Below, piece by piece: positions 35,916 to 44,741 of a DNA stretch of 64,000 nucleotides. Made by a program: the position numbers and the translations under genes. The first letter of the stretch is position 1. Each line of letters begins with the position of its first letter. This DNA is from Mycobacterium sp. SMC-2 (GTDB lineage: Bacteria; Actinomycetota; Actinomycetes; Mycobacteriales; Mycobacteriaceae). The notes beneath the pieces were generated by a model, which worked only from the letters and a program-made list of their open reading frames with translations, had not been told where the DNA came from and searched no databases. The stretch lies in contig NZ_CP079863.1 in NCBI RefSeq assembly GCF_025263485.1, positions 4,588,001 through 4,652,000 of the forward strand. The letters are read 5' to 3'.

Positions 35916-36368
35916 TCAGCCCTCGACGTGATCGTTGAAAAGCTCATGGCCCGTGCCCTTTTCGACCACCCGGCCCAGCAGCTCACGCAAAGTTTGCTGC
36001 TCCTGCTTGCTGAGGACGCCGAACACCTTCTCGTGAGCGGCGATCGCGTCGTTGACGACGGTCGCCGCGACACTGCGGCCCTCCCCGGTGAGGTAGGCCT
36101 GCAGAATTCGGCCGTGCTGGGGATCGCGTTTTCGTTCCACCAGGCCGCGGCGCTCGAGGGCGGTCAGCGCGAGCTGAACCCCTTGCGGGCTGATCAACAG
36201 GCGTCGGGCCAGCTCGGCGCCGGAAAGGCCGGGCTCGTTGGCGAGTTGGCGCAGCACACCGATCTGGGCGGTGCTGACCCCGTGCACTCGCATCGCGTCG
36301 TTGATGGTGGTCAGCGAGTAATAGAAGGCCTGCTTGAGCAGCCACAGGATGTTATCGGTGAGTTCCAT
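35916..36368 (-). CDS. MarR-family transcriptional regulator
   Basis: 150 residues. Winged helix with LSGAELARRLLISPQGVQLALTALERRGLV landmarks (recognition helix around SPQGVQLAL) and the wing ERKRDPQHGR. MarR proteins usually repress genes for handling aromatic or phenolic compounds and release DNA on ligand binding. ATG at 36368 has GGGAGG upstream; it overlaps the amidohydrolase stop by 17 bases, so it is cotranscribed. The shared TATCAACTACTTG motif on both sides makes it the likely local regulator. Confidence 0.93.
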   Translation of the reverse strand: MELTDNILWLLKQAFYYSLTTINDAMRVHGVSTAQIGVLRQLANEPGLSGAELARRLLISPQGVQLALTALERRGLVERKRDPQHGRILQAYLTGEGRSVAATVVNDAIAAHEKVFGVLSKQEQQTLRELLGRVVEKGTGHELFNDHVEG

Positions 36369-37614
36369 GGCCACCTCCCTGCTCGAAGACCTCGCCACCC
36401 TTCATGACGAACGACACCTCCAGAGTGGTGTCGATGTCGTGGGAGGGATCCCCGGGCACAGCGATGATGTCGGCGAGGTAGCCGGGCGCCAGCCGGCCCA
36501 GCTCGTCGTCGGCATCGATGAGCTCCGCGGCCACCACCGTGGCCGACCGGATCGCCTGCATCGGCGTCATGCCGCGCTTCACCAGTGCGCCAAGCTCCTT
36601 GGCGTTGTGGCCGTGCGGGATGGCCGGCGCGTCGGTGCCACACGCGATCCGCACTCCGGCGGCAATCGCCTTCGGCAGCATGGCCTTCGCCCGCGGGAAC
36701 ACCTCTTCGGCTTTCCTGCGCAGCTCCGGCGCGATCCGGTCGACCGCCATCGCCTCGGTCAAGTAGGTGGTGGACACCAGGAAGGTGCCGTGGTCGACCA
36801 TCATCTGGATCGTCTCGTCGCTGGCCAGGAATCCGTGCTCGATGCAGTCGATTCCGGCGCGGATGCACGCCTGGATCGCGGTATCGCCGACGGCGTGCGC
36901 GGCCACCCGCACCCCGGCCCGGTGGGCTTCGTCGGCGATCGCGGCGAACTCGGCGTCGGAATATTGCTGGGCACCCGGGGCCGTGCTGTGGGACATGACC
37001 CCGCCGGACGCCGACACTTTGATCAGCTTCGCGCCGTGGCGGATTTGATAACGGACGCAGGCGATCACGTCCGGAACACCGTTGGCGATGCCTTCGGCCA
37101 CCGATAGCGGCATGACTCCGGGCGCGAGCCGCTGGAACACCGTCGGATCCAGGTGCCCGCCGTAGGGGGTGACGGCGTGACCGGCGGGATAGATGCGGGG
37201 GCCGGCGTGCCAGCCCTGGTCGATGGCGCGCTGCAGCGCAACGTCGAGCAGGTAGCCACCGGTCTTGACCATCAACCCCAGGTTGCGCACAGTGGTGAAG
37301 CCGGCCTCCAGCGTGGTGCGCGCGTTGACCGCACCGCGCAGGGTGCGATAGGCCGGGTCGTCCTGGACACCGTGCATCGGCGCCGGTAGGCCTTCCGGTC
37401 CACCCGGGCCGCCGATCAGCAGGTTGAGTTCCATGTCCATCAGGCCCGGCAGCAGCGTCACGTCGCCCAGGTCGATGACGGTGGCCGAATCCGGCACGCC
37501 GCCTGTGGGATTGACGGCGGCGATGCGCTCACCCTCGATCACCACGACCGCAGGCGAGCGAACCCGGCCGTCGACCACGTCGCCCCACCGCGCCGCGCGC
37601 AGGACGGTTGTCAT
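36352..37614 (-). CDS. Amidohydrolase-family protein lacking the HxH metal motif
   Basis: 420 residues of the imidazolonepropionase/Xaa-Arg dipeptidase-like amidohydrolase group. Lys199 (KLIKVSASGG), His240, His260 and Asp328 (GTDAP) fit the usual metal and catalytic ligands. The first strand, normally DxHxH, reads PGLMDMELNL, so both histidines are replaced (Glu62, Asn64). It may bind one metal, or use Glu62 as ligand, or be inactive. ATG at 37614 overlaps the stop of the 112-residue protein gene (ATGA). The longer upstream frame covers that gene and is rejected. Confidence 0.9.
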   Translation of the reverse strand: MTTVLRAARWGDVVDGRVRSPAVVVIEGERIAAVNPTGGVPDSATVIDLGDVTLLPGLMDMELNLLIGGPGGPEGLPAPMHGVQDDPAYRTLRGAVNARTTLEAGFTTVRNLGLMVKTGGYLLDVALQRAIDQGWHAGPRIYPAGHAVTPYGGHLDPTVFQRLAPGVMPLSVAEGIANGVPDVIACVRYQIRHGAKLIKVSASGGVMSHSTAPGAQQYSDAEFAAIADEAHRAGVRVAAHAVGDTAIQACIRAGIDCIEHGFLASDETIQMMVDHGTFLVSTTYLTEAMAVDRIAPELRRKAEEVFPRAKAMLPKAIAAGVRIACGTDAPAIPHGHNAKELGALVKRGMTPMQAIRSATVVAAELIDADDELGRLAPGYLADIIAVPGDPSHDIDTTLEVSFVMKGGEVFEQGGGHGTHR

Positions 37615-37949
37615 GGAACGGGCTCGGACACGCAATCCAGGGTGGAAGCACCGGAGTCGGGCACCCTTGGTTGCTTCCAGCACTCCACCGGAAACGACAC
37701 CATGATCATCGAATACAGCAGGTGCATGAGGTTCAGCACGTCCTCGGGCAGGTCGTCGAGGGAGAACTTGTCGCAGTACGCCAGGGCCTCCTCCGCCCGC
37801 GGCGTGATCGCGTCGTAGAACGCCGTCATCTCGGTCATGGTGCTCGCCAGCCTCTTGGCATAGCGCTCCGGTTCGGAAGGCAGGCACCAGTCCGCGAACC
37901 GCTCCAGATCGGCGAATTCGCTTGGCAGCACGCGGGACATCGCGCTCAC
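37611..37949 (-). CDS. 112-residue helical protein of unknown function, Rieske partner copy 2
   Basis: Same length as the protein at 33110 and clearly related: both share LPSxFAxLE near the N-terminus, FYDA, and YCDKFSLDDLPEDVLNLMH followed by a hydrophobic IMV stretch. GTG at 37949 overlaps the Rieske stop in GTGA; an internal ATG at 37940 lacks a ribosome site. The shared position after a Rieske gene in both copies points to a dedicated partner of this oxygenase subgroup. Family and fold not recognised. Confidence 0.8.
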   Translation of the reverse strand: MSAMSRVLPSEFADLERFADWCLPSEPERYAKRLASTMTEMTAFYDAITPRAEEALAYCDKFSLDDLPEDVLNLMHLLYSMIMVSFPVECWKQPRVPDSGASTLDCVSEPVP

Positions 37950-39214
37950 ACCCCCGCCTTGGACGTGCGGCGGTACCGATCGATCCACGCCGCGGTCTCC
38001 TTGTGCAAGTGTCGCAGCAGTATCTCCTGGTCGTTGAGCACGAACCGGTCGACCACCCGCGACTCGATCATGCTCTGGGTCGCCTCGAGCGTGTTTGCGT
38101 CCTGCAGGCCGTATTCCTTGAACGAGACGGCCGCCAGTTCCTGGGCGACGCGCTCACGCGGGGTGCGCGGCTCGGGGAAGTACAGCGTTCCCTCGAAGAT
38201 GTGGGAATTATACGAGGTAGGCCAGTAGTGGTAGGTCAGATACCAGCCCTGGCCCCAGAACAGCACCACGAAGTTGGGAAACAACTGGAAGGAGTCCAGC
38301 CCCCACGGATCGCATTTCGCCGGGTTCAGCCCGGCCGGCATCTCCCCGAGATCGGGCTTCTCCCACGGACCGAACAGTCCGCTCTGGCAGATGTCCTCGA
38401 TCGGCTTGCGCATCTCGGGCGACATCTCCCAGGCCCGCACCCCCGAGGTGCTGACCAACCGGTGCGGGCCTTCCAATCGGTAGTGCGGGGCCTCAAATCC
38501 GGCCTCGGCGGCCGCTTTTGAGTAAGCGCTCGGTGACTGGTTCGCGTGCAGCACCGGCGCGTGATAGAACTCCTGGAACGCGTCCATGTAGAGCTTCCAG
38601 TTCGCCTTGACCTCCGAGCGGTAGTGCCAGCGAGAAGTCATCTTGTGGAACGGATAGCCCTCCAGCGCGGTGACCATCGGCCCGAGGAATTCGCGCAACG
38701 ACTGTTCGGGCTTCTCGGCGAAGTTGACGAAGATGAAGCCCTCCCAGACCTCGCAGTGCACCGGCACCAACCCGTAGCGGCTCTTGTCCAGGTCGAAAAA
38801 CTCCTCCTCCTGCTGGACGAACGTCAGGTTGCCGTCCAGGTCGTATCTCCAGCCGTGGTACTTGCAGGTGAACTGACGGCACACACCGCTGGTCTCCTCG
38901 AGCGGCATGTCGTTCCACACCAGCTTGTTGCCCCGGTGGCGACATACGTTGTGATACGCCTTGATCTCCCCGGATTTCGTGCGCACCAAGATAATCGAGG
39001 TGTTGACGGCCTTGAGCTCTTTGGTGAAATAGCTGCCCGTACGCGAGAGTTGTTCGACGCGGCCAACATTGAGCCAAGCGCGCTTGAAGATGGCTTCGCG
39101 CTCCAACTCGTGGATCTCCGGGCTGATGGAGTCCTCATACGAGACCGGTCCGGTTCCCAGCTCGGGGTAGTGCTGGGTCCAGCTGCCCTCCGGCGGCTTG
39201 GGGAATCGAGCCAT
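37946..39214 (-). CDS. Rieske ring-hydroxylating oxygenase alpha subunit, copy 2
   Basis: 422 residues, paralogous along its whole length to the gene at 33452. CRHRGNKLVW and CKYHGWRYDL bind the Rieske cluster; DAFQEFYHAPVLH supplies the iron histidines. Differences cluster in the C-terminal catalytic domain, suggesting a different substrate or a different step. ATG at 39214 follows AGGAGC. First gene of the operon Rieske-112-residue protein-amidohydrolase-MarR, and divergent from the aldehyde dehydrogenase at 39382. Confidence 0.94.
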   Translation of the reverse strand: MARFPKPPEGSWTQHYPELGTGPVSYEDSISPEIHELEREAIFKRAWLNVGRVEQLSRTGSYFTKELKAVNTSIILVRTKSGEIKAYHNVCRHRGNKLVWNDMPLEETSGVCRQFTCKYHGWRYDLDGNLTFVQQEEEFFDLDKSRYGLVPVHCEVWEGFIFVNFAEKPEQSLREFLGPMVTALEGYPFHKMTSRWHYRSEVKANWKLYMDAFQEFYHAPVLHANQSPSAYSKAAAEAGFEAPHYRLEGPHRLVSTSGVRAWEMSPEMRKPIEDICQSGLFGPWEKPDLGEMPAGLNPAKCDPWGLDSFQLFPNFVVLFWGQGWYLTYHYWPTSYNSHIFEGTLYFPEPRTPRERVAQELAAVSFKEYGLQDANTLEATQSMIESRVVDRFVLNDQEILLRHLHKETAAWIDRYRRTSKAGV

Positions 39215-39311
39215 GACCGCTCCTATCCGATCCGATCTCGCCGGGGCCACCCGACGGGCGGTTTACCCCGAACTGCCGCGCGCCCACCGGTTTCAGTGAT
39301 TTCGTAGGGCT

Positions 39312-39327
39312 CCGTCGGGCCCGACGG
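39312..39327. promoter_or_regulatory. 16-base gapless palindrome
   Basis: CCGTCGGGCCCGACGG is fully self-complementary and lies in the divergent promoter between the Rieske gene and aldehyde dehydrogenase, 23 bases from the MarR-type motif. Could be an operator or a hairpin in the leader of either transcript. Confidence 0.4.
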
Positions 39328-39349
39328 TATATGCTCGACCGGATAATCG

Positions 39350-39366
39350 CAAGTAGTTGATACTAC
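39350..39366. promoter_or_regulatory. Candidate MarR operator, second site
   Basis: CAAGTAGTTGATA (39350-39362) is the exact reverse complement of 35860-35872. It overlaps the dyad GTAGT-TGAT-ACTAC (39353-39366). It sits 16 bases ahead of the aldehyde dehydrogenase ATG and can also serve the divergent Rieske operon. Confidence 0.65.
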
Positions 39367-39381
39367 CGATGGGAGTCCTCG

Positions 39382-40827
<1,446 letters not shown>

Positions 40828-40892
40828 TTGGGATCGGTAATCGGCAGCGGCCGCAAGAATTTCGCTAGTCAGAACAGCGAAAGGAACGCTTC

Positions 40893-41255
40893 GTGGACAC
40901 CATCCGCGCCCTGAAGAAGGTCGTTGCCGCCGCGACGCTCTCGGGCGGCCTGGCGGTCGCCGGTGCCGGTCTCGCCGCGGGCACCGCCCGGGCCGACAAC
41001 CCCGACTGGGGGCCAGCCCACCAGTGGTGCCCGGGGCAACCGCTGCCCGCGACAGGCAACCATGTCACTGACCCATTCCGCGGTTGGGATATGAACGTGT
41101 GCCACACCTACTACTACCTCTGGCCCGGGATGGGCAACGTCTCGAACATGATCTGGGACGGGGACAACCCGCCGCCGAAGCCGCCACCCCCGCCGGCCCT
41201 CATCACCAAAGACAACTGCCAGCAGATACTCGGAATCTTCTGCCCGAAGGCATAG
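40893..41255 (+). CDS. Small secreted proline-rich-tail protein
   Basis: 120 residues. Signal peptide 1-34 with a hydrophobic alanine/glycine core and cleavage after ARA. The mature part has four cysteines (two probable disulfides), several tryptophans and a PPPKPPPPP stretch near residue 95. Small exported proteins of this style are common in mycobacteria, mostly of unknown function. GTG at 40893 has an AAAGGAA ribosome site. It lies 77 bases before the TetR fusion gene; a functional link is not evident. Confidence 0.82.
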   Translation: MDTIRALKKVVAAATLSGGLAVAGAGLAAGTARADNPDWGPAHQWCPGQPLPATGNHVTDPFRGWDMNVCHTYYYLWPGMGNVSNMIWDGDNPPPKPPPPPALITKDNCQQILGIFCPKA

Positions 41256-41275
41256 CGTCACGCCGGTCCGGATTC

Positions 41276-41294
41276 GCGGTAACCTCATTCTCAT
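41276..41294. promoter_or_regulatory. Imperfect copy of the 42464 palindrome
   Basis: GCGGTAACCTCATT at 41276-41289 matches 12 of 14 with the left part of the perfect palindrome at 42464; over 19 bases 14 match. It lies 38 bases ahead of the TetR-thioesterase start, so it is a candidate autoregulatory site. Confidence 0.4.
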
Positions 41295-41332
41295 CGCGCG
41301 AGCACCGCGCGGCGGAAGGGGACGAAGCGCTC

Positions 41333-42364
41333 ATGGCCGACCTTGGCGACGACGTCGAAGTGACGCGCGGCGACCGCTTCATCAAGACGGCCGTCGAGAT
41401 CCTGGGTGAAACCGGACGCACCGACTTCACCGTGCAGGAGGTCGTCGCACGGTCCAAGACGTCGCTGCGCGCCTTCTACCAGCATTTCAGCAGCAAGGAT
41501 GAGCTCCTGCTGGCGCTGTTCGACCGGACCATCGCCCAATCGGTGCAGACCTGGCGCGCCGAGATCGACGGGCTGGACAGCACCGCGGCGCTCAAGCTGG
41601 TGATCGACCGCATCAGCCAACAGCCGGAATCGAGCACCCAGGACAGCCTCAATCGCGCGTTGACCCTCTACAACCAGCACTTGGCCGAGACCCGCCCCCG
41701 CGATTACGCCCGGGTGCTCTCGCCCTTGCACCGGCTGATCCGCGACATCGTGGGGCAGGGCATCACCGAAGGTGTCTTCAACCCGGGACTGGACGTCGGG
41801 GCGGCGGCCGCCATCGTCATGCAGACGGTGATGGGGGCGCAGCGATTGCATTGGCTGGGAACGGAACTCAACGGAACCCCGGTCGACGTCGGGCAACTGT
41901 ATGAGTTCTGCAGTCGTGCCCTGGGCATCCCGGAAAGCGACGAGGAATCGAGCGCACCGTCGCTGGGCGAGCTATTCGCCCAGATCGGCATACGACCGGG
42001 GACCCGGGACGGCCAATTCGCGATGACGATGCCGGTGAGCCCGGCCGTCGTCAACACGTCCGGCGCGCTGCAGGGCGGCCTGATCGCGACGCTCGTCGAC
42101 GTGGCGGGTGGACAGTTCGGCCTGGACTACCTGCAGCCGGACACCACGATGACGACGGCCGACCTCTTCATTCGCTACCTGCGTCCGATCCGGCAGGGCG
42201 CGGCGTTCGCAGTGCCCAGGATGCTGCGTTCCGGCAGGCGGGCGATGGTGATGCAGGTGGACATCTACGGCGACGCCGACGACGAGCTCGTGGCGACGGC
42301 GACCGTCAACTTCGCCGTCATCAACGGAAAGACGCCGAAGCTTCCCAACTGGCCGGACGCTTAG
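41333..42364 (+). CDS. TetR regulator fused to a PaaI-like hotdog thioesterase domain
   Basis: 343 residues in one continuous frame. Residues 1-200 are a TetR protein with helix-turn-helix FTVQEVVARSKTSLRAFYQHF (in two parts, residues 32-51) and a helical ligand domain ending at SRALGIP. After an acidic, serine-rich linker (201-210), residues about 225-343 form a hotdog domain with the PaaI/DUF4442-like pattern NTSGALQGGLIATLVDVAGG, TTADLFIRYLRPI and ATATVNFAVI. Such domains hydrolyse or bind acyl-CoA. The fusion suggests a repressor that senses, or breaks down, a CoA ester. A perfect palindrome lies 100 bases downstream, ahead of an amidohydrolase. Confidence 0.9.
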   Translation: MADLGDDVEVTRGDRFIKTAVEILGETGRTDFTVQEVVARSKTSLRAFYQHFSSKDELLLALFDRTIAQSVQTWRAEIDGLDSTAALKLVIDRISQQPESSTQDSLNRALTLYNQHLAETRPRDYARVLSPLHRLIRDIVGQGITEGVFNPGLDVGAAAAIVMQTVMGAQRLHWLGTELNGTPVDVGQLYEFCSRALGIPESDEESSAPSLGELFAQIGIRPGTRDGQFAMTMPVSPAVVNTSGALQGGLIATLVDVAGGQFGLDYLQPDTTMTTADLFIRYLRPIRQGAAFAVPRMLRSGRRAMVMQVDIYGDADDELVATATVNFAVINGKTPKLPNWPDA

Positions 42365-42463
42365 ACGGCGACCACGCGCCACGCCGGCGTGGCAGTCGTC
42401 GTCGAACGTCATGCCAGCGCGGCGACCGAGCCCGCTGGGTGCGCTACACGCGACGCGACCAAA

Positions 42464-42482
42464 GTGGTAACGTCATTACCAC
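42464..42482. promoter_or_regulatory. Perfect 19-base operator-like palindrome
   Basis: GTGGTAA-CGTCA-TTACCAC, 37 bases before the amidohydrolase start codon and 100 bases after the TetR-fusion stop. Size and symmetry fit a TetR-family dimer site. A weaker copy precedes the TetR gene. Confidence 0.7.
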
Positions 42483-42519
42483 CTACCGAGAATCCAAGAC
42501 TTCTCCCAAGGAGATCGCC

Positions 42520-43725
42520 ATGCCGTCTCGCGAACTTTCCTTCCCCGTGTTCGACGCGGACAACCACATGTACGAGCCGCAAGAGGCGCTGACCAAGTTC
42601 CTGCCGGACAACCGCAAGAACGTCATCGACTACGTGCAGGTGCGCGGCCGCACCAAGATCGTGGTGCGCGGCCACATCAGCGAGTACATCCCCAACCCGA
42701 CGTTCGAGGTGGTGGCCCGCCCCGGCGCCCAGGAGGACTACTTCCGCCACGGCGCGCAGGGCAAGAGCTACCGCGAGATCCTCGGCGAGCCCATGAAGGC
42801 CATCCCTGCCTTCCGCGAACCCGGCGCCCGGCTGGAGGTCATGGACGAGCTCGGCATCGACTACGCCCTGATGTTCCCGACGCTGGCCAGCCTGGTCGAG
42901 GAGCGCATGAAGGACGACCCCGAGATGACCCACGACGTCATCCACGCGCTCAACCAGTGGATGTACGAGCAATGGTCGTTCAACTACCAGGACCGCATCT
43001 TCGCCACCCCGGTGATCACCCTGCCCATCGTCGAACGCGCGCTCGAAGAACTCGAATGGGTCTTGGAGCGCGGCGCCCGCACCGTGCTGGTCCGCCCGGC
43101 GCCGGTGCCCGGCTACAAGGGCAGCCGCTCGTTCGGGCTCGAGGAATTCGATCCGTTCTGGCAGGCCTGCATCAAAGCCGAGCTGCCGGTTTCGATGCAC
43201 GCCTCGGACAGCGGCTACTCAGAGTTCGCGAACGTGTGGGAGCCAGGCGACGAGTTCCTGCCGTTCAAGCCGACCGCCTTCCGCAGCTTCGCGATGGGCC
43301 ATCGGCCGATCCTGGACGCGATGGGCGCGCTGATCTGCCACGGCGCGCTGTCGCGCAACCCGGAGCTGCGGATTCTGTCGATCGAAAACGGCGCCGACTG
43401 GGTGCCCGACCTGTTCAAGGGCCTCAAGGGCGTCTACAAGAAGATGCCGCAGTCGTTCAGCGAGGACCCGATCGAGGCGTTCAAGCGCTGCGTCTACATC
43501 ACCCCGTTCTGGGAGGACCGGTTCACCGAGATCGTCAAGATGGTCGGCACTGACCGGGTGCTGTTCGGCTCCGACTGGCCGCACCCGGAAGGCCTGAAGG
43601 ACCCCATCTCCTTCGTCGACGAGCTGACCGATTTCAGCGAGGAGGATGTCGCCAAGATCATGGGCGGCAACCTGATGAAGCTGATGAAGGTTTCCGCGCC
43701 GGCGAAGAAGCCCGTCTCGGCCTGA
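42520..43725 (+). CDS. Amidohydrolase_2-family protein (ACMSD-like)
   Basis: 401 residues. The metal site is intact: FDADNHMYEP near the N-terminus (Asp and His), His in PVSMHASDS, and the FGSDWPHPEG Asp near the C-terminus. The family includes decarboxylases and hydrolases of ring-cleavage products. ATG at 42520 has an AAGGAG site. It lies behind the 19-base palindrome, so it is probably controlled by the TetR-thioesterase fusion. The exact reaction is unknown. Confidence 0.93.
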   Translation: MPSRELSFPVFDADNHMYEPQEALTKFLPDNRKNVIDYVQVRGRTKIVVRGHISEYIPNPTFEVVARPGAQEDYFRHGAQGKSYREILGEPMKAIPAFREPGARLEVMDELGIDYALMFPTLASLVEERMKDDPEMTHDVIHALNQWMYEQWSFNYQDRIFATPVITLPIVERALEELEWVLERGARTVLVRPAPVPGYKGSRSFGLEEFDPFWQACIKAELPVSMHASDSGYSEFANVWEPGDEFLPFKPTAFRSFAMGHRPILDAMGALICHGALSRNPELRILSIENGADWVPDLFKGLKGVYKKMPQSFSEDPIEAFKRCVYITPFWEDRFTEIVKMVGTDRVLFGSDWPHPEGLKDPISFVDELTDFSEEDVAKIMGGNLMKLMKVSAPAKKPVSA

Positions 43726-44100
43726 CCGGCCGTCGGTGCCGGACGGCTCGGCATCGGCGAAGACAGAGACCACCCCTTCGTCTCCAACAACGCGAGGCGA
43801 ACGTCGGGGCCGCGAAGAGGTCGGGCCTCAACTCGGCCTCCGCCCATTCTCGGGCCGTAACCAACGAGCGCTCAAGGAGATTGGCAAGCCCGTCTTCTTC
43901 GTCGAGGGGCTGGTACAACTGCGTCGACGATCGTGTCGGGATCGCCCATGGCTTGCTCTCTGTGCGCGTGGTCGTTGGTGCGGCCAGCCCCAACGCCCCA
44001 CGACCCCGCAAGTACCCGCCGACGGCGCGTGTAAACCGGCGTGGCGGGGTATACGGCACGATGCTGACGCGGGTTCTGCGGTCGGAGCGATGGAGGACAG
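43726..44100. other. 375-base gene-free stretch
   Basis: No frame here combines a plausible ribosome site with mycobacterial codon use. The right part holds GGGTAT at 44047-44052, a sigma-F-like -10, but the expected -35 GTTT is not present at 15-17 bases (GTGT at 14 bases is the nearest), so a promoter for the gene at 44101 is only possible. Confidence 0.5.
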
Positions 44101-44478
44101 ATGAGCGTGGCATCGGAAGGCCGGGCGCCGGTCAGTATCGACGCCGACGTCGAGTTGCTCGCCGGGCAGATTAATGCCCTCGAAGCTTTGGGTCGAAAAG
44201 GTTCGGTCGACGACGCCGAGCTCTACGACTTCAGCGTCCGTTGGGGCGCGGCGCTGGCGGGACGACTGCCCCGGCTGGTGCACTACAGCTCGCTCGGTCT
44301 GCTCGACGGCGCGGACCGGCAACGGTTCCAGTCGCTGTGTGAAGACCTCCGCAGGGTTTCGGATCTCGCCGAAAGGTTGCGGCTACCGCGCCCGGTGCTA
44401 CCCGGCGACCAGGCCGCGGCGGCAAAGGATCACCGTCGTCTCAGGATGCGGTTGCGCTCTCCGAAGCGCCGTGACTGA
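44101..44478 (+). CDS. Conserved hypothetical protein
   Basis: 125 residues, no recognised domain. The first 90 residues are predicted helical (DAELYDFSVRWGAALAGRLPRL), and the C-terminus is strongly basic (RLRMRLRSPKRRD). No signal peptide or membrane segment. ATG at 44101 has a GGAGG ribosome site. The last 38 bases overlap the convergent zinc-ribbon gene. Confidence 0.65.
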   Translation: MSVASEGRAPVSIDADVELLAGQINALEALGRKGSVDDAELYDFSVRWGAALAGRLPRLVHYSSLGLLDGADRQRFQSLCEDLRRVSDLAERLRLPRPVLPGDQAAAAKDHRRLRMRLRSPKRRD

Positions 44479-44740
44479 GAAAGTCGCTCTGCGGCAACAC
44501 GATCCCGGTGCGTGGCCTGGTGCAATCCGGGTTGCGGCAGGTCAGCGCCACCATATAGGCGTCATGGTCCTCGTTGAGGAACAGGAATCCGAGGTATAGG
44601 GCGTGACCCACGTCGAAGTCGGTTCCGCCGCACTGCTCGCAGTGGCCGCCCTTGGCGGAGACGTTTTCCAGAACACGGTGCCGCGCAGCGGAATTCAGGT
44701 CGATGAGCTCGGGCCGCACGGTCGGGTCCTCATCGGTCAT
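44441..44740 (-). CDS. Small zinc-ribbon-like protein
   Basis: 99 residues. Two cysteine pairs, CEQCGG and CRNPDC, spaced about 40 residues apart, suggest a structural zinc site. The rest, GHALYLGFLFLNEDHDAYMVALTC, is a compact beta region. One base separates its ATG from the stop of the upstream molybdopterin protein gene, so the two are cotranscribed. A long upstream frame extension overlaps that gene and is rejected. Function not known; an accessory to the upstream oxidoreductase is possible. Confidence 0.78.
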   Translation of the reverse strand: MTDEDPTVRPELIDLNSAARHRVLENVSAKGGHCEQCGGTDFDVGHALYLGFLFLNEDHDAYMVALTCRNPDCTRPRTGIVLPQSDFLSHGASESATAS

Positions 44741-44741
44741 G

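Noticed and set aside
44029..44052. Second sigma-F promoter ahead of the gene at 44101
   Set aside because: GGGTAT is present, but no GTTT lies at 15-17 bases; GTGT at 14 bases is too weak to call.
43658..44113. 151-residue minus-strand frame in the gap after the amidohydrolase
   Set aside because: It overlaps the end of a well-supported gene, has Arg-rich composition at its C-terminus and no ribosome site or domain.
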